Shown here: positions 1 through 6,043 of the stretch, piece after piece
Position numbering within the stretch: the first letter of the stretch is position 1
How the letters are laid out: each line of letters begins with the position of its first letter
Assembly: GCA_903941145.1 (NCBI GenBank)
Contig: CAJANQ010000258.1
Location: 1-8,995, forward strand
Reading direction: 5' to 3'
DNA from: an uncultured Actinomycetes bacterium
GTDB taxonomy: Bacteria > Actinomycetota > Acidimicrobiia > Acidimicrobiales > Microtrichaceae
Length of the DNA: 8,995 bases
Notes under the pieces: generated by a model
Seen by the model: only the letters and a program-made list of their open reading frames with translations
Database searches by the model: none
Told to the model about the DNA's origin: nothing
Translations under genes and position numbers: made by a program

Positions 1-584
1 AGCAGCTGCTTGCGCGAGTAGACGCGCCGGGGCTGGGCCGACATGAAGGCGAGCAGGTCGAACTCGCGGGCCGTGAACGGGATCGCCCGTCCCTCCAGCC
101 GCACCTCCTTGGCCGGCAGGTCGATCTCCATGTCGCCGAACCGGCGGACGGAGTCGACGACCATCGGCGTGGCCTGCTCGCGACGCAGGGCGGCGCGCAG
201 TCGCGCCACCAGCTCGCGGGCCGGCACCGGCCGCGCCACGTAGTCGTCGGCACCCAGCTCGAGCGCGGTGACGCAGTCGGACTCGTCGCTGGACTCGCCC
301 ACGGCAACCACCACCAGGTGCGGCCGGGACTGCAGCTCTCGCAGCACGTCGAACCCGCTGCGGTCCGGCAGGCGCAGGTCGAGCACGACAGCGTCAGTGG
401 GCGAGGACGCCACCAGCTGCAGCACACGCTCGGCGGTGGACGTCTCGGTCACGGTGAACCCGTGATGGCCGAGCGTGTCGGCCACCACGGCGCGGTCGGC
501 CACCCGGTCGTCGGCCAGCACCACCCTCGGTCGCTCTCCCCTTCCCGAGCCTGGCGGTACCTGCACTGTCGTCTGGATGGTCAT
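1..584 (-). CDS. OmpR/PhoB-family response regulator, atypical receiver (3' end cut by window edge)
   Basis: The visible 194 residues cover a whole receiver domain (about 19-135) and the first part of a winged-helix DNA-binding domain (about 148-194, ending in SRKQLL). The C-terminal recognition helix lies beyond position 1. The acidic pair D25/D26 and the phospho-acceptor D69 (VVLDLRLPD) are present, as is the ELGADDYV block with Y115. Two normally invariant switch positions differ: the Thr/Ser at the end of beta4 is G96, and the Lys of the usual KPF motif is R118 (ARPV). Phosphorylation or its read-out may therefore be altered, although the aspartates needed for it remain. The start is fixed by AGGAGG four bases upstream of the ATG. 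The gene is divergent from hsp20 and could control it, itself, or both; no kinase gene is visible here. The family is certain; the regulon is inferred. Confidence 0.95.
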   Translation of the reverse strand, partial: MTIQTTVQVPPGSGRGERPRVVLADDRVADRAVVADTLGHHGFTVTETSTAERVLQLVASSPTDAVVLDLRLPDRSGFDVLRELQSRPHLVVVAVGESSDESDCVTALELGADDYVARPVPARELVARLRAALRREQATPMVVDSVRRFGDMEIDLPAKEVRLEGRAIPFTAREFDLLAFMSAQPRRVYSRKQL

Positions 585-588
585 GCGA

Positions 589-594
589 CCTCCT
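589..594 (-). promoter_or_regulatory. Shine-Dalgarno of the response regulator
   Basis: On the minus strand this reads AGGAGG, a full anti-SD match, four bases before the ATG at 584. It supports that start and predicts strong initiation unless it is occluded by the adjacent hairpin. Confidence 0.85.
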
Positions 595-600
595 CTGTGG

Positions 601-615
601 TCCGGGGGTCCCGGA
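601..615. repeat. 6-bp hairpin in the response-regulator leader
   Basis: TCCGGG and CCCGGA are perfect inverted arms of 6 bp around a 3-base loop. On the minus strand the hairpin lies 17-31 bases upstream of the regulator start and six bases from its Shine-Dalgarno. It could modulate translation or mRNA stability. G+C-rich DNA produces such short stems by chance, so function is uncertain. Confidence 0.45.
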
Positions 616-632
616 GCGTCTGGTCCAACTAG

Positions 633-648
633 TTCGTTGTGCAACGAA
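633..648. promoter_or_regulatory. Putative operator palindrome in the divergent promoter region
   Basis: TTCGTTG-TG-CAACGAA has perfect 7-bp arms with a 2-bp centre. The symmetry continues outward as ACTA (628-631) and TAGT (649-652), with one extra G at 632. The site is A+T-rich against a very G+C-rich background. It lies 49 bp before the regulator start and 134 bp before hsp20. The size and compact symmetry suit a dimeric HTH repressor of the MarR/TetR type. It does not match the HspR HAIR consensus or the direct repeats usual for OmpR-type regulators. The cognate protein is unknown. Confidence 0.55.
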
Positions 649-653
649 TAGTA
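648..653 (-). promoter_or_regulatory. Candidate -10 element for the response regulator
   Basis: The minus strand reads TACTAT, matching the actinobacterial TANNNT pattern. Transcription would start near 641, inside the 633-648 palindrome, which is a typical geometry for repression. No convincing -35 hexamer is visible, so this is tentative. I could not find an equally good -10 for hsp20 on the plus strand. Confidence 0.3.
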
Positions 654-770
654 ACTGAGTTGATCGTCCGGCGACGGGCCGGTGACGCGCGGGCACTTGC
701 ATCGGTCCTCGTCAGCCCGGGCCGTTCCGGCCGCCGACTGGCACCCCGAACTGAACTTCCGACCATCCTC

Positions 771-777
771 AAGGGAG
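771..777 (+). promoter_or_regulatory. Shine-Dalgarno of hsp20
   Basis: AAGGGAG lies five bases before the ATG at 783. It decides this start over upstream in-frame GTG/ATG codons, which have no such element. The 198-bp intergenic region (585-782) otherwise holds the palindrome, the hairpin at 601-615, and small GC-rich stems at 668-682 and 720-732 of doubtful meaning. Confidence 0.75.
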
Positions 778-782
778 CAGCC

Positions 783-1232
783 ATGCGCACGCCGAGCCTT
801 CCGGACATCTTCCGGGCCGACCCGTTCCGCACCGAGAACGCCCGAAGCGGGTCGGCACGTCGTCGACTCCCCGACCTGTGGTGGATGCCCCTCGACGGCG
901 ACACGTTCCTCTGCGTCGACGAGTCGGTCGAGGACGGCACCCTCAAGCTCCGGGTGGACGCTCCCGGGATCGACCCGGACGCCGACGTCGACCTGCGCCT
1001 CGTCGACCACCACCTGGACCTGCGGGTGACCCGTCAGGAGCGCACCGAGGGCGGCGACGCCCAGCACCGCCACTCAGAGATCCGGTACGGCACCTTTCGA
1101 CGGACGCTGCCGATCCCCAAGGGGACCAGCGCGGACGACGTCGAGGCCAAGTACCACGACGGCGTGCTGGAGATCCGTGTCCCCGCCGGCGAGCAGGTCC
1201 ACGCCGAGAAGATCAAGGTCGCTGCGCCATGA
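783..1232 (+). CDS. Hsp20/alpha-crystallin small heat-shock protein
   Basis: A 149-aa cytoplasmic ATP-independent holdase chaperone that would bind unfolding proteins in oligomeric assemblies. The alpha-crystallin domain spans about residues 45-135. It includes GTFRRTLPIP (103-112) and the signature AKYHDGVLEI (122-131), which is the conserved A-x-x-x-x-G-V-L motif. The short tail carries I144-K-V146, a form of the I-x-I/V motif that docks into neighbouring subunits. The N-terminal arm of about 40 residues is polar and arginine-rich. Length is normal for bacterial members. The TGA overlaps the ATG of the next gene by ATGA, so the two are probably co-transcribed and translationally coupled. 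Divergence from a response regulator suggests stress-induced expression, but no recognisable HspR or heat-shock sigma site is seen. Confidence 0.95.
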   Translation: MRTPSLPDIFRADPFRTENARSGSARRRLPDLWWMPLDGDTFLCVDESVEDGTLKLRVDAPGIDPDADVDLRLVDHHLDLRVTRQERTEGGDAQHRHSEIRYGTFRRTLPIPKGTSADDVEAKYHDGVLEIRVPAGEQVHAEKIKVAAP

Positions 1233-2590
1233 GCACCACCGGGGGGACGCGGCCCGCCGCCGCGGACGGACTCACCATCGGCGTGGTCGGCCCCGTGCCG
1301 CCGCACCGCAGCAACATGGCCGAGGAGACGGCGTGGATGGCGTCCAAGTTCGCCGAGCGGGGTGCCGAGGTGCGCCTGGTGGCGGTGACCGACCACCAGG
1401 ACGCCAACGACCGGCAGCCGGGCCGCCTTCCGTGGACCTCGTCGGACCAGATCTCGACCGTCGCCGAGTGGCGGGCCGGGACCGAGGGCGCCGAGCGCGC
1501 CGGGCTCCGGGTCCTGGCGGGCGCCGACGCCGTCGTCGTCCACCACCAGCTGTCGCGGCACGGCCACGGCGGGCTCCATGGTCCCGACGACGCGGCGGGC
1601 TCGCCACTGGTCCGGTTCCTGCAGCGCTGCCCGGCCCCGACGGTCCTGGTCCTCCACGACGTGCCGTCGGCCACCGACCCTGCGTCCCGGGACGAGATCC
1701 AACGGCTGGTCCGGCTGGCCGACGCGGTCGTCGTCCAGAGCGAGGTCGCCAGGCGCCGCACGCTCGCCGCCGACGGCGACGTCGACCTGACACTCTCCGG
1801 CCGGTCGCGGTCAGACGACCACGACCGTGTCCACATCGTCCCCCGGGCCGCGGTCCTCGGCGCTCCCACCGCCACTCCGCACAGCGGCATGCCGCGGCCC
1901 GGGCGGGCATCTCGCGACGGGATGCCGACCGTGCTGACGTTCGGGTTCCTCGACCCGGAGAAGGCGGTCGAGGACGCCGTCGTAGCGGTGGCCGAGCTCG
2001 ACGACCTCTCTGCACCCGTCCGCTACGAGGTGTGCGGACCGACAGCGTCGGACGTGCTCGACCTCGAGGGCGAGCACTACCGCTCGGGCCTGCGGATCCT
2101 GGCCAAGGCCCTCAAGGTCGACGACCGGGTCCTGGTCCAGGACGGCTACCTGCCGGCCTCGGCGCTGGCACGGAAGCTGGCCGAGGCGGACGCCGTCGTG
2201 CTGCCGTACCAGTCGCACGACACCACGTCGTCGGCCGCGCTGGTCGAGGCGCTCGCCGCAGGCCGGCCGGTCGTGGCGACCGCGTTCCCGCACGCGGTCG
2301 AGCTGCTGTCCGACGGAGCCGGGATCCTGGTCGCACCGGGCGACTGCGCCGCAATGACGAGCGCCATCCGCACCGTCCTGGCCCGGCCCCGCACGGCGGC
2401 GGCCATGAGCCAGCGGGCGGCCGAGGTCGGTCGCCAGTTCCACCCGGACCGGGTCCTCGACGCCTACCTCGACCTGCTCGGCAGCCTGCGCAACGAGGTC
2501 GACCTTCGCGCCGCCAGCACCCCGCCCCGCCACGGCGCACTGCCCGACGCCGAGGTGCAGGGCAACCGGTCCGAGCCGCTCACCGCCTGA
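1229..2590 (+). CDS. GT4-type glycosyltransferase (GT-B fold), coupled to hsp20
   Basis: A 453-aa protein with the two Rossmann-like halves of a GT-B retaining glycosyltransferase, probably cytoplasmic since no signal or membrane segment is visible. The N-terminal half starts with LTIGVVGPVPPHRSNMAEE (15-33), a glycine/proline loop used for acceptor binding. The donor-binding half begins near residue 233 (PTVLTFGFLDPEKA) and includes the block ALVEALAAGRPVVAT (337-351) followed by HAVELLSDGAGILV. The E(x7)E motif is incomplete: E340 is present but the first Glu position is T332. This resembles the GT4 subgroup with S/T-rich sequence before a glycine-rich ALxAGRPVV block. The ATG sits in the ATGA overlap with hsp20, with a modest AAGG ten bases upstream. 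The 40-residue tail after about 415 is polar and probably disordered. Donor and acceptor cannot be read from sequence. Confidence 0.88.
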   Translation: MSTTGGTRPAAADGLTIGVVGPVPPHRSNMAEETAWMASKFAERGAEVRLVAVTDHQDANDRQPGRLPWTSSDQISTVAEWRAGTEGAERAGLRVLAGADAVVVHHQLSRHGHGGLHGPDDAAGSPLVRFLQRCPAPTVLVLHDVPSATDPASRDEIQRLVRLADAVVVQSEVARRRTLAADGDVDLTLSGRSRSDDHDRVHIVPRAAVLGAPTATPHSGMPRPGRASRDGMPTVLTFGFLDPEKAVEDAVVAVAELDDLSAPVRYEVCGPTASDVLDLEGEHYRSGLRILAKALKVDDRVLVQDGYLPASALARKLAEADAVVLPYQSHDTTSSAALVEALAAGRPVVATAFPHAVELLSDGAGILVAPGDCAAMTSAIRTVLARPRTAAAMSQRAAEVGRQFHPDRVLDAYLDLLGSLRNEVDLRAASTPPRHGALPDAEVQGNRSEPLTA

Positions 2591-2654
2591 GCGGCCAGTT
2601 CGTCGTCCAGGTGGTCCGTCCCGGGCCCCACCAGTTCCCTGTCGCCCCGGGGGA
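2591..2654. other. Short convergent intergenic region, possible weak terminator
   Basis: These 64 bp separate two converging genes. GGTGG (2610-2614) and CCACC (2628-2632) can pair around a 13-base loop, and an uninterrupted CCCCGGGG sits at 2645-2652. CCAGTTC occurs twice (2595-2601, 2631-2637). No U-tract follows any stem, so a classical intrinsic terminator is not supported; a weak bidirectional one is possible. Confidence 0.25.
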
Positions 2655-4823
2655 TCAGGTGAGGGTCTCGGGACGGGCCGCCTGGACGACACACCCGTCG
2701 GGCAGCCCCTCCGCCACCACGCTCGGCACGCCCACGCCCCACGACCCGCCCACCGTCTCGACCGAGAGGGTGCCGACCGGCGTGTGGTGCAGCCGCAGCC
2801 GGGTGCACCCGTCGGGCAGCACCGGGTCCAGGTGGACGACCCCGTTCGGCACGTCGGGCTCGAGTCCGAGCAGCGTGCGCACGGCCAGCAGGGGCGACGC
2901 CGCCGCCCAGGCCTGCGGGAGGCACGACGTCGGGTAGACCGCCGGGGTCGGCAGCTCAGCGCGCGACACGCCGGCGAGGAGCTCGGGCAGCCGGCCGCCG
3001 AAGTGGTCCGACACGCCGAGCAGGCTCTCCACCAGGTGGACCGAGGCGTCCGTGAACCCGGCACGGCGCAACCGCCACGCGACGAACGCCGTGTCGTGCG
3101 GCCACACGCTGCCGCAGTGGTAGCTGACCGGGTCGTACGCACCCATCGTCGACGCCATGGTCCGCAGTCCCCAGCCCGAGTGCAGCGGCGTGGCCACGAG
3201 GTGCGCGGCCACGTCGGCCTCCTGCTCCGGGGTCAGCAGTCCCCAGCCCAGGCAGTGGCCCATGTTCGACGTGACGGTCTCGACCTGTCGCTTCACCCCG
3301 TCGAGCGCGAACGCCACGAACCCAGGAGTGCCGTCCGCGCTGCGGTCGACCCAGAAGTCCCGGCGGAACGCCTCAGCCAGGTTGGCCGCCTGCTCGCGCC
3401 AGCGGGTGGCGGTCGGCAGGTCGCGTCGGTGCTCGGCGATCTCGGCGCGGGCGATGAACGCCGCGTAGCAGTAGGCCTGCACCTCGCACAGCGCGATGGG
3501 CCCCTCGGCGAACGTGCCGTCGGGGTGCCGGAGGGCGTCCCACGCGTCCTTCCAGCCCTGGTTGGCCAGACCGTGCGGCGTGGCCCGCTCGTACTCGACG
3601 TACCCGTCGCCGTCGCGGTCACCGATCCGGACGATCCACTCCAGCGCCAGGTCCGCCGCGGGCAGGAGCTCGTCCACGACCTCCTCCGGCACGCCCCAGC
3701 GGTGCAGCTCGCCGAGCAGGACCACGAACAGCGGCGTGGCGTCCGCGGTGCCGAAGTAGACGGTGCCCTCGGCCATGGCGAACGACGGCCGGTCGTGGAA
3801 GCGGATCTCGTGGAGGATCCGGCCCGGCTCCTCCTCGGTCTCGGCCACACGGGCATGGCCCTGCAGGCGGGCGAGCGTCCGCAGCACGCCGACGGCCAGG
3901 GTCGTGTCGACCACCATGGTCATCAGCGAGGTGATGAGCGCGTCGCGGCCGAACAGCGTCATGAACCACGGCGCACCCGCGGCCACCACCGGGTCGTCGG
4001 GATGGCTCGGGTCCGTGAGCAGCAGCGCCCGCAGGTCGGCGCCGCCGCGGCGGACGGCCCGGCCCAGCGTCGAGTGGTCGGTGTCGAGCTCCGCCACCAG
4101 GTCCGGGACGACCGTGACCCCCAGCTCGTGGTGGGGCTCGGGCGCGCCGCCGCACTGCGGACGCGGCTCGATGTCGACCCCGTCCACCGCGACCCGCACC
4201 CCGATGGTCAGCGCCCACTCGCCGCGCGGGGCCAGCTCGACGGTCCACGAGAGCCGGCCGGGCGACGACGCCGCCGGCTCCGAGCTCGTCACCCGGGTCT
4301 CGAGCTGGATGCCGTCGCGACGCGCCGAGAAGTGCAGGCCGTCCGGCTCGAACGAGTGGAGCGACGGGCCCCGGCGGTGCACGCGTCGCTCCTTGACGGC
4401 GAACATGTCGGCAAAGTCGGCGTCGACCTCCAGCTCAACGTGGTGGGTGCGGTTCACGGGGTCGTGGCTGCGGATCACGATCTCCTCGAGCAGCCCGCGG
4501 CCCACCCGCCGACGCCTGAACACGAGCAGGCGGCCCTCGCCGCGGTCGGCCTCGGGCACCGACTCGGGACGGCCGACGAACGTGGCGCCCGACGGGTCCT
4601 CCGACGACACGCCGAGCGTCTCGACCGGCCGTCCGTCGATGGTGAGGCGCAGCTCGGAGAGGAACCGGTTGTCGAACACGAACAGTCCGTGGGACGACGC
4701 GCGCAGAATGTCGCCGTTGGCGCTCGCGAGGCAGAACGACTGCTCGTCGACCAGCGTGACGGCGCCTTCGGCGCCGACGCGGGCGATCTCCCCCGAGTAG
4801 GTCCACTGGCCGCTGCCGGTCAT
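2655..4823 (-). CDS. Amylo-alpha-1,6-glucosidase / glycogen debranching-like glycoside hydrolase
   Basis: A 722-aa protein without a signal peptide. Residues about 20-215 form the beta-rich N-terminal glycogen-debranching domain (GDE_N_bis type), recognised from GDILRASSHGLFVFDNRFLSEL spread over 37-58. Residues about 275-700 are an (alpha/alpha)6 glucosidase-type barrel. Its hallmarks are PWFMTLFGRDALIT (285-298), NQGWKDAWDA (421-430) and CGSVWPHDTAF (570-580). The acidic residues D294, D426 and D577 in these blocks are candidates for the active site, though which act as acid and base is not known to me for this family. The expected activity is hydrolysis of alpha-glucosidic links, classically alpha-1,6 branches, but close relatives are mostly uncharacterised. 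The ATG overlaps the TGA of the upstream glycosyltransferase (ATGA), and no separate Shine-Dalgarno is near, so coupled translation is likely. No glycogen synthase, branching enzyme or phosphorylase gene lies in the window. Confidence 0.9.
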   Translation of the reverse strand: MTGSGQWTYSGEIARVGAEGAVTLVDEQSFCLASANGDILRASSHGLFVFDNRFLSELRLTIDGRPVETLGVSSEDPSGATFVGRPESVPEADRGEGRLLVFRRRRVGRGLLEEIVIRSHDPVNRTHHVELEVDADFADMFAVKERRVHRRGPSLHSFEPDGLHFSARRDGIQLETRVTSSEPAASSPGRLSWTVELAPRGEWALTIGVRVAVDGVDIEPRPQCGGAPEPHHELGVTVVPDLVAELDTDHSTLGRAVRRGGADLRALLLTDPSHPDDPVVAAGAPWFMTLFGRDALITSLMTMVVDTTLAVGVLRTLARLQGHARVAETEEEPGRILHEIRFHDRPSFAMAEGTVYFGTADATPLFVVLLGELHRWGVPEEVVDELLPAADLALEWIVRIGDRDGDGYVEYERATPHGLANQGWKDAWDALRHPDGTFAEGPIALCEVQAYCYAAFIARAEIAEHRRDLPTATRWREQAANLAEAFRRDFWVDRSADGTPGFVAFALDGVKRQVETVTSNMGHCLGWGLLTPEQEADVAAHLVATPLHSGWGLRTMASTMGAYDPVSYHCGSVWPHDTAFVAWRLRRAGFTDASVHLVESLLGVSDHFGGRLPELLAGVSRAELPTPAVYPTSCLPQAWAAASPLLAVRTLLGLEPDVPNGVVHLDPVLPDGCTRLRLHHTPVGTLSVETVGGSWGVGVPSVVAEGLPDGCVVQAARPETLT

Positions 4824-5881
4824 ATCCGGGCCGCGATCGACGCAGCGCTCCGGGGGGCCGGTGACAGCCGCTCGAAGAGCCGGTCGTAGGCCGCGACCAT
4901 CCGCGTCGCGCTGAACCGGTGCTCGACGGCGCGCCGGCAGTCGTCCGGCGAGAGCTCGTCGAGGTGGGCCACCGCGGCAACCGACCCGCGCACCCGGTCG
5001 TCGGGGTCGACCAGGAACCCGGTGGTGCCGTGGTCCACGACCTCCTGGACGCTGCCGCGGCGGGTCGCCACCACGGGCGTGCCGCAGGCCAGCGCCTCGA
5101 TCATCACGAGACCGAACGGCTCGTCCCAGTCGATGGGGAACAGCAGTCCTTTCGCCCGGCCCAGCTCGCGGACCTTGGTGGCCTGGTCGGCGTTCTGCAC
5201 GACCTCCACGCCCGGGGTGAGCCGCTGCGACAGCACCTGTTCCCAGTAGTGGTGCTCGTCGGGCTCGCCGACCTTGATGAGCATCGTGAGCGGCATGCCG
5301 ACCCGCTCGGCGATCTCGATGGCCTCGACCGGACCCTTGTCCGGGCTGGCACGCCCGACCCAGATGAGCCGGTCCTCCTTCTGCTCCGGCACGGTGAACT
5401 CGGTCAGGTCGAGCCCGTGGTGGATGACGCCGGCGAGCGGCACGTCGGGTCCGGCGACGGCCTGGGCGTGGCTGATGGCAACCAGGTGCACGGAGTCGGC
5501 GAGCCGCTCGAAGAGCCGGACGATCTGGGGCGTCCACGTCTGGTGCAGCGTGTGGACGACCGGCGCGCCGCCCAGTAGCGAGCCGACGGCCGGGCCCATC
5601 TCGGTGTGGTCGTGGATGACGTCGAACTCGTCCGCGCGGCGGTAGGCGTCGAGCACGTGCGTGGTCTCGTCCCACACGTTGCCCAGCTCGGTCGCCGACG
5701 GCGGCACCTCGAGCGGGCTCACCAGCCGTGCACCGGTGCTCGACCCGCCCGACGCAAAGAGCGTGACGTCGTGGCCCCGGGCCATCAGCCCCTCGGCGAG
5801 CATCGAGACCACCCGTTCGGTCCCGCCGTAGCGGGCCGGGGGCACAGTGAGCCAGGGGGGTGCGATCTGCGCGATGCGCAT
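4820..5881 (-). CDS. GT4 family glycosyltransferase, first gene of the GT-debranching operon
   Basis: A 353-aa GT-B enzyme of the classic GT4 type. The N-terminal domain opens with MRIAQIAPPWLTVPPARYGG and TERVVSMLAEGL, whose RYGGTE loop (18-22) is typical of the acceptor side. VIHDHTEMGP (88-97) and VAISHAQA (134-141) follow. The donor domain begins near residue 171 (RLIWVGRASPDKG). It carries a complete E(x7)E motif, E254-PFGLVMI-E262, followed by ACGTPVVATRRGSVQEVV. It therefore probably transfers a hexose from a nucleotide sugar with retention of configuration; the acceptor is unknown. GAGGAG five bases upstream of the ATG fixes the start, and in-frame sequence further upstream has no family similarity. 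The gene overlaps the debranching-like gene by ATGA, so sugar transfer and glucan trimming are expressed together. It is clearly different from the enzyme at 1229-2590, so the two are not a recent duplication. Confidence 0.93.
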   Translation of the reverse strand: MRIAQIAPPWLTVPPARYGGTERVVSMLAEGLMARGHDVTLFASGGSSTGARLVSPLEVPPSATELGNVWDETTHVLDAYRRADEFDVIHDHTEMGPAVGSLLGGAPVVHTLHQTWTPQIVRLFERLADSVHLVAISHAQAVAGPDVPLAGVIHHGLDLTEFTVPEQKEDRLIWVGRASPDKGPVEAIEIAERVGMPLTMLIKVGEPDEHHYWEQVLSQRLTPGVEVVQNADQATKVRELGRAKGLLFPIDWDEPFGLVMIEALACGTPVVATRRGSVQEVVDHGTTGFLVDPDDRVRGSVAAVAHLDELSPDDCRRAVEHRFSATRMVAAYDRLFERLSPAPRSAASIAARI

Positions 5882-5886
5882 GCCGT

Positions 5887-5892
5887 CTCCTC
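5887..5892 (-). promoter_or_regulatory. Shine-Dalgarno of the operon's glycosyltransferase
   Basis: The minus strand reads GAGGAG, five bases ahead of the ATG at 5881. It decides between this start and longer in-frame versions. Confidence 0.8.
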
Positions 5893-5924
5893 GTGCCCCG
5901 GGAAGTCGAGCTGTCCATACGCGG

Positions 5925-5948
5925 TTGCGCATACAGTTGTGGGCGCAA
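5925..5948. promoter_or_regulatory. Inverted repeat and candidate -10 upstream of the GT-debranching operon
   Basis: TTGCGC (5925-5930) and GCGCAA (5943-5948) form an inverted repeat with a 12-base spacer. CATAC also occurs as a direct repeat at 5916-5920 and 5930-5934. Immediately adjacent, the minus strand reads TATTCT (5948-5953), a TANNNT-type -10. Transcription would then start within the repeat, about 60 bases before the ATG. This is compatible with an operator for the minus-strand operon, but the arms are short. The rest of 5882-6043 shows nothing else convincing. Confidence 0.3.
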
Positions 5949-6031
5949 GAATAGCCGTGTCGGGTCCACCGCGTCGGGGCCCCGGCGGGCGAGACGGTCA
6001 GCGGTGACCACCCGTCCATGCCCGGCTCGGT

Positions 6032-6037
6032 CAGACT
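6032..6037 (+). promoter_or_regulatory. Possible -10 for a leaderless SGNH lipoprotein transcript
   Basis: CAGACT lies six bases before the GTG at 6044 and keeps the key A2 and T6 of the -10 hexamer. No Shine-Dalgarno is recognisable before that GTG. Leaderless mRNAs starting at GTG or ATG are common in actinobacteria, so this spacing is suggestive only. Confidence 0.25.
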
Positions 6038-6043
6038 TGGGCC

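Noticed and set aside
633..660. HspR HAIR element or heat-shock sigma promoter for hsp20
   Set aside because: The palindrome does not fit the CTTGAGT-N7-ACTCAAG pattern, and I could not find a convincing alternative sigma-factor motif in 585-782.
878..1228. In-frame extension of the first glycosyltransferase through hsp20
   Set aside because: This frame across hsp20 encodes only Arg/Pro-rich shadow sequence, while hsp20 itself is unmistakable. The ATG at 1229 starts just before the first beta strand.
2645..2652. CCCCGGGG as an intrinsic terminator stem
   Set aside because: It is a loopless 8-bp palindrome with no following U-tract. Such runs arise readily in this base composition.
2784..4889. 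A 701-codon open frame on the plus strand opposite the debranching-like gene
   Set aside because: Its translation is low-complexity, rich in Arg, Gly, Val and His, with no family motif. It is the expected antisense shadow of a G+C-rich gene whose minus-strand product has clear hallmark motifs.
4824..6011. Upstream in-frame extension of the debranching-like gene to 1118 codons
   Set aside because: The extra part reads through the glycosyltransferase in another frame and looks like Arg/Ala/Gly-rich shadow sequence. The family begins close to the ATG at 4823.
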